Assembly: GCA_002315875.1 (NCBI GenBank)
Contig: DCIL01000054.1
Span: 12,752-30,837, forward strand
DNA length: 18,086 bases
From: Verrucomicrobia bacterium UBA1727
GTDB lineage: Bacteria > Verrucomicrobiota > Kiritimatiellia > RFP12 > UBA1067
Direction: 5' to 3'
Part shown: positions 1-6,323 of the stretch, in pieces
How positions within the stretch are numbered: position 1 is the first letter of the stretch
How the letters are laid out: each line of letters opens with the position of its first letter
Notes under the pieces: generated by a model
Seen by the model: the letters and a program-made list of their open reading frames with translations, nothing else
The model's database searches: none
Told to the model about the DNA's origin: nothing
Translations under genes and position numbers: made by a program

Positions 1-2
1 TC

Positions 3-575
3 ATCGTGCCGATGATGCTGGTGCTGGGACTGATGAACAGCTTCGACATACACGGACATGTGAAGGTCAGTGACGAGGCCTCGTCCAATACTATGCTCTC
101 TGTTGTCGGCCGTGCCTGCACGCCGGTCTTTGAGCCGATTGGTGTCGAGAAGGATAACTGGCAGGCCTCCGTTGCCATCTTCACCGGACTCTTCGCCAAG
201 GAGTCGGTGATCGGAACATTGAACGGACTTTACTCGCAGTCCGCAGCGGCGAAGTCCGAAGAACTCGCCGAGCGCACCGAACTCAGGCGTCACTTCTCGA
301 AGGGCTTTCACCAGGTGTTCGCATATTTGCTCTTCATCCTCCTGTACGTTCCTTGCGTGGGCGCGACGGCTGTCGTGTTCAAGGAAATAGGCAAGGCCTA
401 CGGGGCTGTTTTCGTTACTTACCTTACGGCACTCGGATGGTCGGTCGCGACGATGTATCACGCGGTGATGGTGTCGCATTCGATGGGATGGCTCGCGGCT
501 GGCGCCAGTGTGGTAGCTGCGATGTTCGGTCTTTTCTGGCTTTACGGACGCAACCATCGCGTGGATGCAGGGTAG
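3..575 (+). CDS. feoB: Ferrous iron transport protein B, C-terminal part (5' end outside window)
   Basis: The open frame enters from the left edge and ends at TAG 573-575, giving about 190 residues. FeoB is an inner-membrane Fe(II) transporter with a cytosolic GTPase domain followed by a membrane domain of Gate repeats; only the last part of the membrane domain is here. Diagnostic segments are GLFAKESVIGTLNGLY (the family's GLFAKE-GTL signature, nt about 192-239) and LLYVPCVGATAVVFKE, which matches the second Gate motif with its Pro-Cys pair (nt about 339-387). Two further hydrophobic helices follow (nt about 405-465 and 480-545), then a short basic tail. The GTPase domain and any feoA lie upstream, unseen. 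The next gene starts about 100 bases on, after a hexamer repeat. Identification is firm; completeness of the gene cannot be judged. Confidence 0.93.
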   Translation: MVPMMLVLGLMNSFDIHGHVKVSDEASSNTMLSVVGRACTPVFEPIGVEKDNWQASVAIFTGLFAKESVIGTLNGLYSQSAAAKSEELAERTELRRHFSKGFHQVFAYLLFILLYVPCVGATAVVFKEIGKAYGAVFVTYLTALGWSVATMYHAVMVSHSMGWLAAGASVVAAMFGLFWLYGRNHRVDAG

Positions 576-577
576 AG

Positions 578-662
578 GTGTAGGTGTAGAGAAGAGGTGT
601 AGGTGTAGGTGTAGGTGTAGGTGTAGGCGTAGGTGTAGGTGTAGGTGTAGGTGTAGGTGTAG
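578..662 (+). repeat. Tandem hexanucleotide repeat (GTGTAG)n, telomere-like microsatellite
   Basis: Two perfect GTGTAG units (578-589) are followed by a 7-base interruption (590-596). Then come eleven contiguous units (597-662), ten perfect and one GCGTAG (627-632), with a decayed unit GCGAAG at 663-668. The array starts 2 bases after the feoB stop and ends against the Shine-Dalgarno sequence of the next gene. Read as TGTAGG, it places a GG every six bases, so the plus strand and its mRNA could form two-tier G-quadruplexes. Because the unit is six bases, copy-number change alters spacing but never reading frame. One frame has TAG in every unit; the other two are open, and would read Cys-Arg or Val-Gly. 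No coding role is supported. Confidence 0.95.
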
Positions 663-665
663 GCG

Positions 666-672
666 AAGGAGG
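666..672 (+). promoter_or_regulatory. Strong ribosome binding site for the SDR gene
   Basis: AAGGAGG lies directly after the decayed end of the hexamer array. It is 4 bases from ATG 677 and 7 bases from ATG 680. The spacing favours the second ATG, which is why that start is used for the reductase. Confidence 0.75.
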
Positions 673-679
673 GGAAATG

Positions 680-1414
680 ATGTTAGAAGGAAAATGTGTT
701 CTTGTTACTGGTGCTTCGTCCGGTATCGGGCGCGCAACTGCAATTCTCGCATCGCAACTTGGTGCGAGCGTGATTCTCACTGCTCGGCGCGAAGATGAGC
801 TTGAGAAGACGCGGCAGTTGATGGCGAACTCGGCTTCGCACCGAATCGTTGTCGGCGACCTCACCGACTTCGGGTTCGTGCGCCAGCTCGTTGAAGAATC
901 TGGCAAGGTGGACGGACTCGTCTATTCTGCCGGTGCGAGTTTCATCGCTCCGGTCGGACTTATTTCCGAACCTCGCTTCGAGTCGTTGATGCGCGTTAAT
1001 TGCCATGCGTTTATCGAGCTCATGAATCAGTACGCGAATCGTTGCTTCCGAAAAGACAAGTTTTCGGCGGTCGCGGTTTCGTCCGTCGCCGCCAGTGCGG
1101 GATGGGCGGGTGGTGCCGCGTATTGCGCGACGAAAGGTGCGCTGTCCGCGGCAGTTCGGGCGATGGCGGTCGAGCTTGCGCAGAAAGGAGTCCGCGTCAA
1201 CGCGGTGTGTCCTTCCACGGTCGACACTCCGCTCGTTGAGCCGGCGCGGAAGATGGATCCGGACGCCTTTGCCGCGAAGATCAAGGCCGATCAGCCGCTG
1301 GGGCTTGCGAAGCCAGAGCAAATCGCCGCGGCCATTTGTTTTCTATTGAGCGACGCTGCCTCGTTTATCACCGGGGTCGAGTTGCCAGTCGACGGCGGCT
1401 ATCTCGCGAAATGA
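680..1414 (+). CDS. Short-chain dehydrogenase/reductase (FabG-like SDR)
   Basis: A 244-residue classical SDR of normal length, presumably cytosolic, performing NAD(P)(H)-linked carbonyl/alcohol interconversion. The Rossmann motif TGASSGIG is at residues 10-17. The Arg pair at 36-37 after strand beta2 suggests NADPH preference. The usual NNAG is replaced by YSAG (82-85). The catalytic tetrad is Asn107, Ser135, Tyr148 and Lys152 (YCATK). The C-terminal ITGVELPVDGGY is the family's typical ending. ATG 680 is preferred over ATG 677 because of spacing from AAGGAGG; the alternative adds one Met. It follows feoB across the hexamer repeat and precedes the glycosidase gene by 17 bases, so it may be cotranscribed with the latter. 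The substrate is unknown: FabG-type 3-oxoacyl-ACP reduction or a sugar-type dehydrogenation are both possible. Confidence 0.92.
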   Translation: MLEGKCVLVTGASSGIGRATAILASQLGASVILTARREDELEKTRQLMANSASHRIVVGDLTDFGFVRQLVEESGKVDGLVYSAGASFIAPVGLISEPRFESLMRVNCHAFIELMNQYANRCFRKDKFSAVAVSSVAASAGWAGGAAYCATKGALSAAVRAMAVELAQKGVRVNAVCPSTVDTPLVEPARKMDPDAFAAKIKADQPLGLAKPEQIAAAICFLLSDAASFITGVELPVDGGYLAK

Positions 1415-1431
1415 GAAATTCTTGAGGCTAT

Positions 1432-4400
1432 ATGAAAATAGTTGCTATAGTAGTTGTTTCGCTGATGGTGGGTGTGATGACGGCCAGCGCGGCTGATTAT
1501 CTCAAGGAACCGTTTCCGGAAAGCGGGGTGTCGTTCATGACTAAGGCGCCGGACGGACGGGAGGGACGCGGCTTTCTTTTGGATGCGAATCAATTGGCCG
1601 GCTGTCGGGTGAAGTTCAGCTGTCTTTGCGAGTCGAAACTCGGACTGCCTTCGCAACGCTGGCAAGGCGGCAAGTTCATGGTCACTTACAAACACAACGG
1701 ACTTACGGACTATCCTGGTTATCTCTTTCCGACGACGCCGTTCGCCGAGCGCGAGATTTCGGTCACGGTGGAGTTTGAGCATGATACGACCTGGGCGAAT
1801 GTTCACTTCGGAATCAACCATGCGCAGGGTAGTGTGAGGTTCAGGAATCTCGAGATCAAGGTGCTCGGACGTCTCGCGGATCTGCGGCCGGTCGCCAACG
1901 CACCGTTGCCCGACGGACTCTTCAAGCCCGCGCCGCGCAGTTGCTTTGCGAACGTGCCTTTTACCATCGTCAAGCCCGAGGTGCCTGGCGGCAATGCCGT
2001 ACTGGGAATCAACGCCGGCAAGACGTCCGAAGTCGAACTCAAGGACCTCGCCGGCAAGCGGCTCTGGCTTCTCCATCGTTTCGGCGGCGGAAAGATGAAG
2101 GTCACGGGCGAGAAGGGTTCTCGCGAAATCGAAGTGGCGCCAGGCAAGATGGTCGGCTACGCCTGGCGCGGCAAAGGCGACAAGCCGCAATACCTTTATG
2201 TCAGCGGATTCGATGTGTCCGATCTCGGAGCCATCGACACCGTTGCTTTTACGGCTGGGAAGGATCCGTGGGAGATTTTCGGCATCACGGTTTCGGACGA
2301 GGATTTCAAGCCGGTGGAGAATCCGGAGATAGTCCACGAGGGCGAGGTCTGGAAGCGTCCCCCGAAGAGCGCACCGGCCCGAATCGTCCCGGGGAGCGTT
2401 CTCGACCTCACCGATGTGCTGCCGATGGAGCCGGCGGAGCGGGTGGTCATTCGCGGCGGACGGTTCGTGCGCGCTTCGGACGGCAAGCCGATGCATTTCC
2501 TTTCGGACGCCCACTGTTTCTTCCGCCGCGTGACCGGCTTCTGGAGTCACAAGCCAGAGTTCGACAGTGATGAGCGCATCCGTGAGTTCGTGCTGGAGAT
2601 GAAACGCCGCGGCTTCAACATGTTCCGCCTGCATTTCACGGACGCCTCGTTCATGGTTGATTCGAAGAACGATTACGAGATGAATCCGAAGATGGTTGAT
2701 GCCTTCCATCGGCTCGTCAAATACATGAACGAGTACGGGGTGTATCTCAATCTCGACGTAATGGCGAGCGGGCTCGGATGGTACGCGGGTTACGCGTGGG
2801 GCGAGCCGGCGCCGGGACAGAAGGTGGTCGGCAAGCGCGGCATCTATCTCAATGCCGAAGCGCGCGAGAACTGGCGCCGCGGCTGCGAGATGCTCTTTTC
2901 GATGAAGAATCCGTACACCGGTCGTCAGCTCAAGGACGAGCCGTGTCTCGTGTGCGCGGTCGCCTACAACGAACAGGAGTTCGGCTTTTCCGTGCCTGGC
3001 AAGAAGGGCTATGCGGACTGCACCGAGCAGTTCCGCAAATGGCTGAAGCTGCGGTACAAGAAGATCGAGGCGCTCAATGCGGTCCGCAAGTCCTCGTACT
3101 CGAGCTTCGATGAGGTGCCGGTCTTCACGGCGAACGATGTCTCGCATGCAATCACTCCGTCCGGTTACGATGCGATGTGCTTTATGGACGACATGCAGGT
3201 CTCGCTGACGAAGAAGTACAACACATGGTTTCGCACTTATGCTCCGGATAGGGCGATCTCCAATTGGAACATGGCTAAGGACCTACGGCAGATGAGCTTG
3301 CGCAAGTATTGCGACTACGTATCCATCAACGGTTATCACGCGCATCCGTTCGGCGATCGCTTCCGTCATGGCAATGGCGATTATCAGGAGCCGAGCAGCT
3401 GCATTTCGATGTCCGCGCTGCTTGCGCGCTCGTTCGCCGCGTGCCGTCTCCAGGGTAAGCCGATGCTGGTCACCGAATATTCGATCGGCTGGTGGAATCG
3501 TTACCGCTACGAGATGGGTTTCGTGATGGGTGGATACGCCGCGCTGCAGGGTTGGGACGGCCTCACGCCGTTCTCCGAGAACGCGACGATCACCACCGAT
3601 CCGGCTCCGGTGAGCACCTTCGAGCATTGGCGTGATCCCGTTTTGCTGTCCGGAAATCTCATCACGGCGCTCGCCTTCCGCCGTGGCGATGTAGCGCCGA
3701 GCGGACTCAACATCCGCCTGACCATCGACCGTCGCAAGCTCCTCGACAGTCGCAATTCACAGTTCGCGCTTTCCGATCCGCAATGTGAGCTCGCGCTGAT
3801 CGGATCGCTCGCGCTGGCGGTGGACGAGCCGGCCGACCGCGGCTCGTTCGAGCGGCAGGCGCAGTCCGGTGCGGCGATAATCTTCCAGACCGCGGGCTTC
3901 CAGACGTCCGAAAAGGATACCGCAGAGACCGGCGGAGATCTCGTCGCGGCGCTGCGTGCGGAGCGGAGGATTGGGACGGATAACGCGACGGACGCGGCGA
4001 AGCGCGTCTTTGAAAGTTCGACCGGCGAATTGCTGCTTGACGCAAAAGAGTCGTTCATGCGCGTAAATACTCCGCGAATGCAAGGCGTTTGTTCCCAGGG
4101 CGGCGCGTATTCCGAACTTCCTGATGTGAAGATTCTCAAGATGTCCCGTCGCGGCAATCTCGTGGTGATGGCTCGTGATGGATTGAAGTCGATCCGCGAA
4201 TCGAATCGACTGCTTGTTGCCTATGTCACCGATGCTTCCAACGAGGGAATGGCCTTCGCCAACGAGGGATCGCGTCTGCTGAGCATGGGGACTCTTCCGG
4301 TGCTGCTCGCGACGGGCGAGTTCCAGGTGGCGGTCCGCACCGAGCACGCGAAGACGCTCAAGGCGTGGGCGGTTGCCGTGGACGGTTCGCGCATCGCCGA

Positions 4401-4500
4401 GATTCCGCTCACGCGCGGCGCGAATGCCGTCAAGCTGTGTGTCGATACCGCCGAGCTTTCCTGCGGTCCCGTCTTCTATTTCGAACTTGCTGAAAAGTGA
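1432..4500 (+). CDS. Exported clan GH-A-like glycoside hydrolase (TIM barrel with N-terminal beta modules)
   Basis: This 1022-residue protein has a clear Sec signal peptide (hydrophobic residues 3-16, likely cut after Ala-Ser-Ala at 18-20). Residues about 30-310 look like one or two beta-sandwich modules, possibly carbohydrate-binding. A TIM-barrel region runs from about 335 to 720. It begins IRGGRFVRASDGKPMHFLSD and contains KRRGFNMFRLHF, then AYNEQEFGF with an Asn-Glu pair (Glu514, candidate acid/base) and LVTEYSIGWW (Glu682, candidate nucleophile). The segment LRYKKIEALN resembles the Trp-Leu-x-x-(R/K)-Tyr...Leu-Asn region of GH42-like enzymes. About 300 residues of beta-rich sequence follow. 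The pattern fits a retaining clan-A enzyme (GH5, GH42 or a related unassigned family), but I cannot name the family or substrate. A GAGG at 1424-1427 serves the ATG. The 3' end carries the promoter of the next operon. Confidence 0.8.
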   Translation: MKIVAIVVVSLMVGVMTASAADYLKEPFPESGVSFMTKAPDGREGRGFLLDANQLAGCRVKFSCLCESKLGLPSQRWQGGKFMVTYKHNGLTDYPGYLFPTTPFAEREISVTVEFEHDTTWANVHFGINHAQGSVRFRNLEIKVLGRLADLRPVANAPLPDGLFKPAPRSCFANVPFTIVKPEVPGGNAVLGINAGKTSEVELKDLAGKRLWLLHRFGGGKMKVTGEKGSREIEVAPGKMVGYAWRGKGDKPQYLYVSGFDVSDLGAIDTVAFTAGKDPWEIFGITVSDEDFKPVENPEIVHEGEVWKRPPKSAPARIVPGSVLDLTDVLPMEPAERVVIRGGRFVRASDGKPMHFLSDAHCFFRRVTGFWSHKPEFDSDERIREFVLEMKRRGFNMFRLHFTDASFMVDSKNDYEMNPKMVDAFHRLVKYMNEYGVYLNLDVMASGLGWYAGYAWGEPAPGQKVVGKRGIYLNAEARENWRRGCEMLFSMKNPYTGRQLKDEPCLVCAVAYNEQEFGFSVPGKKGYADCTEQFRKWLKLRYKKIEALNAVRKSSYSSFDEVPVFTANDVSHAITPSGYDAMCFMDDMQVSLTKKYNTWFRTYAPDRAISNWNMAKDLRQMSLRKYCDYVSINGYHAHPFGDRFRHGNGDYQEPSSCISMSALLARSFAACRLQGKPMLVTEYSIGWWNRYRYEMGFVMGGYAALQGWDGLTPFSENATITTDPAPVSTFEHWRDPVLLSGNLITALAFRRGDVAPSGLNIRLTIDRRKLLDSRNSQFALSDPQCELALIGSLALAVDEPADRGSFERQAQSGAAIIFQTAGFQTSEKDTAETGGDLVAALRAERRIGTDNATDAAKRVFESSTGELLLDAKESFMRVNTPRMQGVCSQGGAYSELPDVKILKMSRRGNLVVMARDGLKSIRESNRLLVAYVTDASNEGMAFANEGSRLLSMGTLPVLLATGEFQVAVRTEHAKTLKAWAVAVDGSRIAEIPLTRGANAVKLCVDTAELSCGPVFYFELAEK

Positions 4501-4516
4501 ACGGTTTTGGTATAAT
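4487..4516 (+). promoter_or_regulatory. Sigma70-type extended -10 promoter of the exbB-to-rhamnosidase operon
   Basis: A perfect TATAAT at 4511-4516 is preceded by TGG (4508-4510), an extended -10. A weak -35 TTGCTG (4487-4492) lies 18 bases upstream, inside the end of the preceding gene. The sequence AACGG then TTTTGGTAT around the -10 recurs in front of nusA. The leader is short, with an AAGGAAGGA ribosome binding site (4534-4542) 10 bases before ATG 4553. Confidence 0.72.
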
Positions 4517-4552
4517 GCGCAAAATAAAATCTAAAGGAAGGATTGCGTAAAA

Positions 4553-5026
4553 ATGGGCGAAATTACTTTTGAGCAGGCGTGGGCTTATGGCGGTCCGCTG
4601 ATGTGGGTGCTGGCGTTCTTCAGCGTGATGGCGCTTGCGGTGGTTTTTTACGTGTGGTATTCGCAGGCGCGCTCGATCTGCGTGCCTGATGCGCTTGATC
4701 GCATTCGCAAGGCGTCCGATCCCGCGGCGGAAGGGGGACGCATCGCGGATCGCATGATGGCTTCGGTGGATTGGCTTGCGGACATCGCAGCGATTGCCCC
4801 GCTCGTCGGACTGCTCGGCACGGTGCTCGGAATGTTCCAGGCCTTCGGCGGCATCGCCAGCGATGTCTCCGCCGGTGCCAAGCCGGTCGTGCTCGCTCAG
4901 GGCGTTTCGCAGGCGATCGTGACGACGATCTTCGGACTTGCGGTGGCGATTCCTTCGCTTCTGGCGTATGCCTTCCTACGTCGTCGCTGTCAGAAGCGCA
5001 TTGCCGAAATCGAAGCGGAGGCGTAA
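4553..5026 (+). CDS. MotA/TolQ/ExbB-family proton channel subunit (short)
   Basis: This 157-residue inner-membrane protein is the pore-forming partner in proton-motive-force-driven ExbB-ExbD or TolQ-TolR motors. Three membrane segments are visible: residues about 13-36, 77-98 and 114-142. Family signatures are APLVGLLGTVLGMFQAF (82-98) and the last helix with VTTIFGLAVAIPS (123-135). Thr90 and Thr125 match the conserved pore threonines (Thr148 and Thr181 of E. coli ExbB). Gln120 sits where E. coli ExbB has Glu176. The protein is much shorter than typical ExbB or TolQ (over 200 residues), mainly because the cytoplasmic loop between helices 1 and 2 is only about 40 residues. It is first in the operon, and its TAA overlaps the next ATG by one base. 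ExbB and TolQ cannot be told apart here, since no tonB, tolA or tolB is seen. Confidence 0.88.
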   Translation: MGEITFEQAWAYGGPLMWVLAFFSVMALAVVFYVWYSQARSICVPDALDRIRKASDPAAEGGRIADRMMASVDWLADIAAIAPLVGLLGTVLGMFQAFGGIASDVSAGAKPVVLAQGVSQAIVTTIFGLAVAIPSLLAYAFLRRRCQKRIAEIEAEA

Positions 5027-5436
5027 TGAAATTCGTCCGTCGCAATCGCTCGAAGGCCCCGCAGCTGGCGATGACGTCCATGCTTGACGTCATCTTCCTT
5101 CTGCTGTGCTTCTTCGTGACCGTGAGCGTCTTCTCGCAATGGGAAAGCGAGATTTCGATCAAACTGCCCAGAGCCGAGAACTCCACGGAGCCCGATCGGC
5201 TTCCGGGCGAGATCATCGTCAATCTTGCGGAGGATGGCAAGGTGACGGTCAATGGACGGGTCCTTGCGCTTTACGATCTCGGGGTCCGCCTGAAGCGCAT
5301 CTCGCAGTTCTATCCCGGACAGCCGGTAATAATTCGTGCGGACAAGAACGTCAAGTACGAGAAGCTGATGGAACTCATCGACACTTGCCGCGCCGCGAAC
5401 GTCTGGAATTTTTCGCTCGCCACCGAGGGTAAATGA
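5026..5436 (+). CDS. ExbD/TolR-family biopolymer transport protein
   Basis: This 136-residue protein has a basic cytosolic start (MKFVRRNRSK), one membrane helix (about 19-36, starting MLDVIFLLLCFF) and a periplasmic domain. Asp21 in the helix matches the essential proton-carrying Asp of ExbD and TolR. The periplasmic part shows the usual order: GEIIVNLAEDGKVTVNG, then PVIIRADKNVKYEKLMELID, then a C-terminal strand. The start is fixed by the TAATG overlap with the upstream stop and by GGAGG (5017-5021) just before it. A longer upstream in-frame ATG would run inside exbB and is rejected. It pairs with the channel subunit to form a proton-driven motor in the inner membrane. What it drives is unknown, because no TonB or TolA partner lies in the window. 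Confidence 0.93.
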   Translation: MKFVRRNRSKAPQLAMTSMLDVIFLLLCFFVTVSVFSQWESEISIKLPRAENSTEPDRLPGEIIVNLAEDGKVTVNGRVLALYDLGVRLKRISQFYPGQPVIIRADKNVKYEKLMELIDTCRAANVWNFSLATEGK

Positions 5437-6317
5437 CGCGCATCGAGGAGTTCGGCTGGTCGGGTCCGGTGGAGCCGGGTATCGCCCGGGTCATCTCCTC
5501 TCACGGCGACTACTATCACTTGGTCGCCAACGAGCAGGGCGGTGAGATTCTCGCGCGGCGCAAGAAAAGCGTCTTCAAGTACCGCAAGCGCATCGAAAGT
5601 TCCGCTGGCGACGGATTCGTCAATTCCCGCCGCGCCGATTTGAATGCCGAGCTCTTGAATCCGATCACCGGCGACTTCGTGCGCTACCGCTATAATTCGC
5701 AGGGTGAGTCGATGATCACCGAGGTGCTGCCGAGGTTCTCTCATTTCGAGCGCAAGGATCCGACGGCGCGCCGCTCTTCTCAGACGCTGGCGGTCAACTT
5801 CAACACGCTGTTCGTGATGATGTCCTTGAACGAGAACTTCTCCACCGCGCGCATCGAACGGTTTCTCGCGCTTGCCGAGGACATGGGCGAGGCGGAGGCG
5901 GTGGTGGTGCTCACCAAGGTCGATCTGCGCGAACCGGGGGACGAGGAGTTTATCGACGAGCTCGTTTCGACAATTGATGGAAGGGCGCGGCTCATCGAGA
6001 TTTCGTCCGTATCCGGCGAGGGACTCGACAAGGTGCGCGAATACGTCACTCCGCGGCGGACGGTGGCGTTCATCGGATCGAGCGGCGTCGGCAAGTCGAC
6101 TTTGCTCAATGCGCTCGCCGGTGAGGAGTGGGCGGCCACGCAGGAGATTCAGGACTGGAGCGGCAAGGGACGTCATACGACCACTTCGCGGGAGCTGGTG
6201 ATGCTGCCGGATGGTGCGATGGTCGTGGACACGCCTGGAATCCGAGAAATCGGACGGATCGGCGAGGCGGAGGAGTTGCTCGTCAAGGGCGAGTCGTCGC
6301 ATCGCTGGAGAAAGTGA
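5433..6317 (+). CDS. rsgA: Ribosome small-subunit-dependent GTPase A lacking the C-terminal zinc domain
   Basis: RsgA (YjeQ) is a circularly permuted GTPase that acts in late 30S subunit assembly. This copy has 294 residues. An N-terminal OB-like region is seen at about 15-105 (with NPITGDFVRYRY). GTPase motifs then appear in permuted order: G4 TKVD (161-164), G5 around EISSVSGEG, G1 GSSGVGKS (215-222), the switch GKGRHTTTS, and G3 DTPG (266-269). Family members normally continue about 70 more residues with a Cys/His zinc-binding domain. Here only about 25 residues follow DTPG, and no Cys remains. No such domain is visible in another frame downstream, so a simple frameshift does not explain the loss. 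The ATG overlaps the exbD stop (ATGA). Whether it is functional is uncertain. Confidence 0.92.
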   Translation: MTRIEEFGWSGPVEPGIARVISSHGDYYHLVANEQGGEILARRKKSVFKYRKRIESSAGDGFVNSRRADLNAELLNPITGDFVRYRYNSQGESMITEVLPRFSHFERKDPTARRSSQTLAVNFNTLFVMMSLNENFSTARIERFLALAEDMGEAEAVVVLTKVDLREPGDEEFIDELVSTIDGRARLIEISSVSGEGLDKVREYVTPRRTVAFIGSSGVGKSTLLNALAGEEWAATQEIQDWSGKGRHTTTSRELVMLPDGAMVVDTPGIREIGRIGEAEELLVKGESSHRWRK

Positions 6318-6323
6318 GGCGGC

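Noticed and set aside
578..668. CRISPR array
   Set aside because: The units are contiguous hexamers without spacers.
424..906. Antisense open frame with a Thr-Pro repeat
   Set aside because: The repeat is only the complement of the GTGTAG array. Flanking residues match nothing, and the frame overlaps feoB and the SDR gene.
1399..3147. Antisense open frame of about 580 codons
   Set aside because: It is opposite the glycosidase, has biased composition and shows no recognisable motif. It is a shadow of the plus-strand codon pattern.
4771..5025. N-terminal extension of the ExbD frame from ATG 4771
   Set aside because: It runs inside the exbB gene in another frame and gives Arg-rich sequence. 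The family-like protein starts at ATG 5026 with its own GGAGG.
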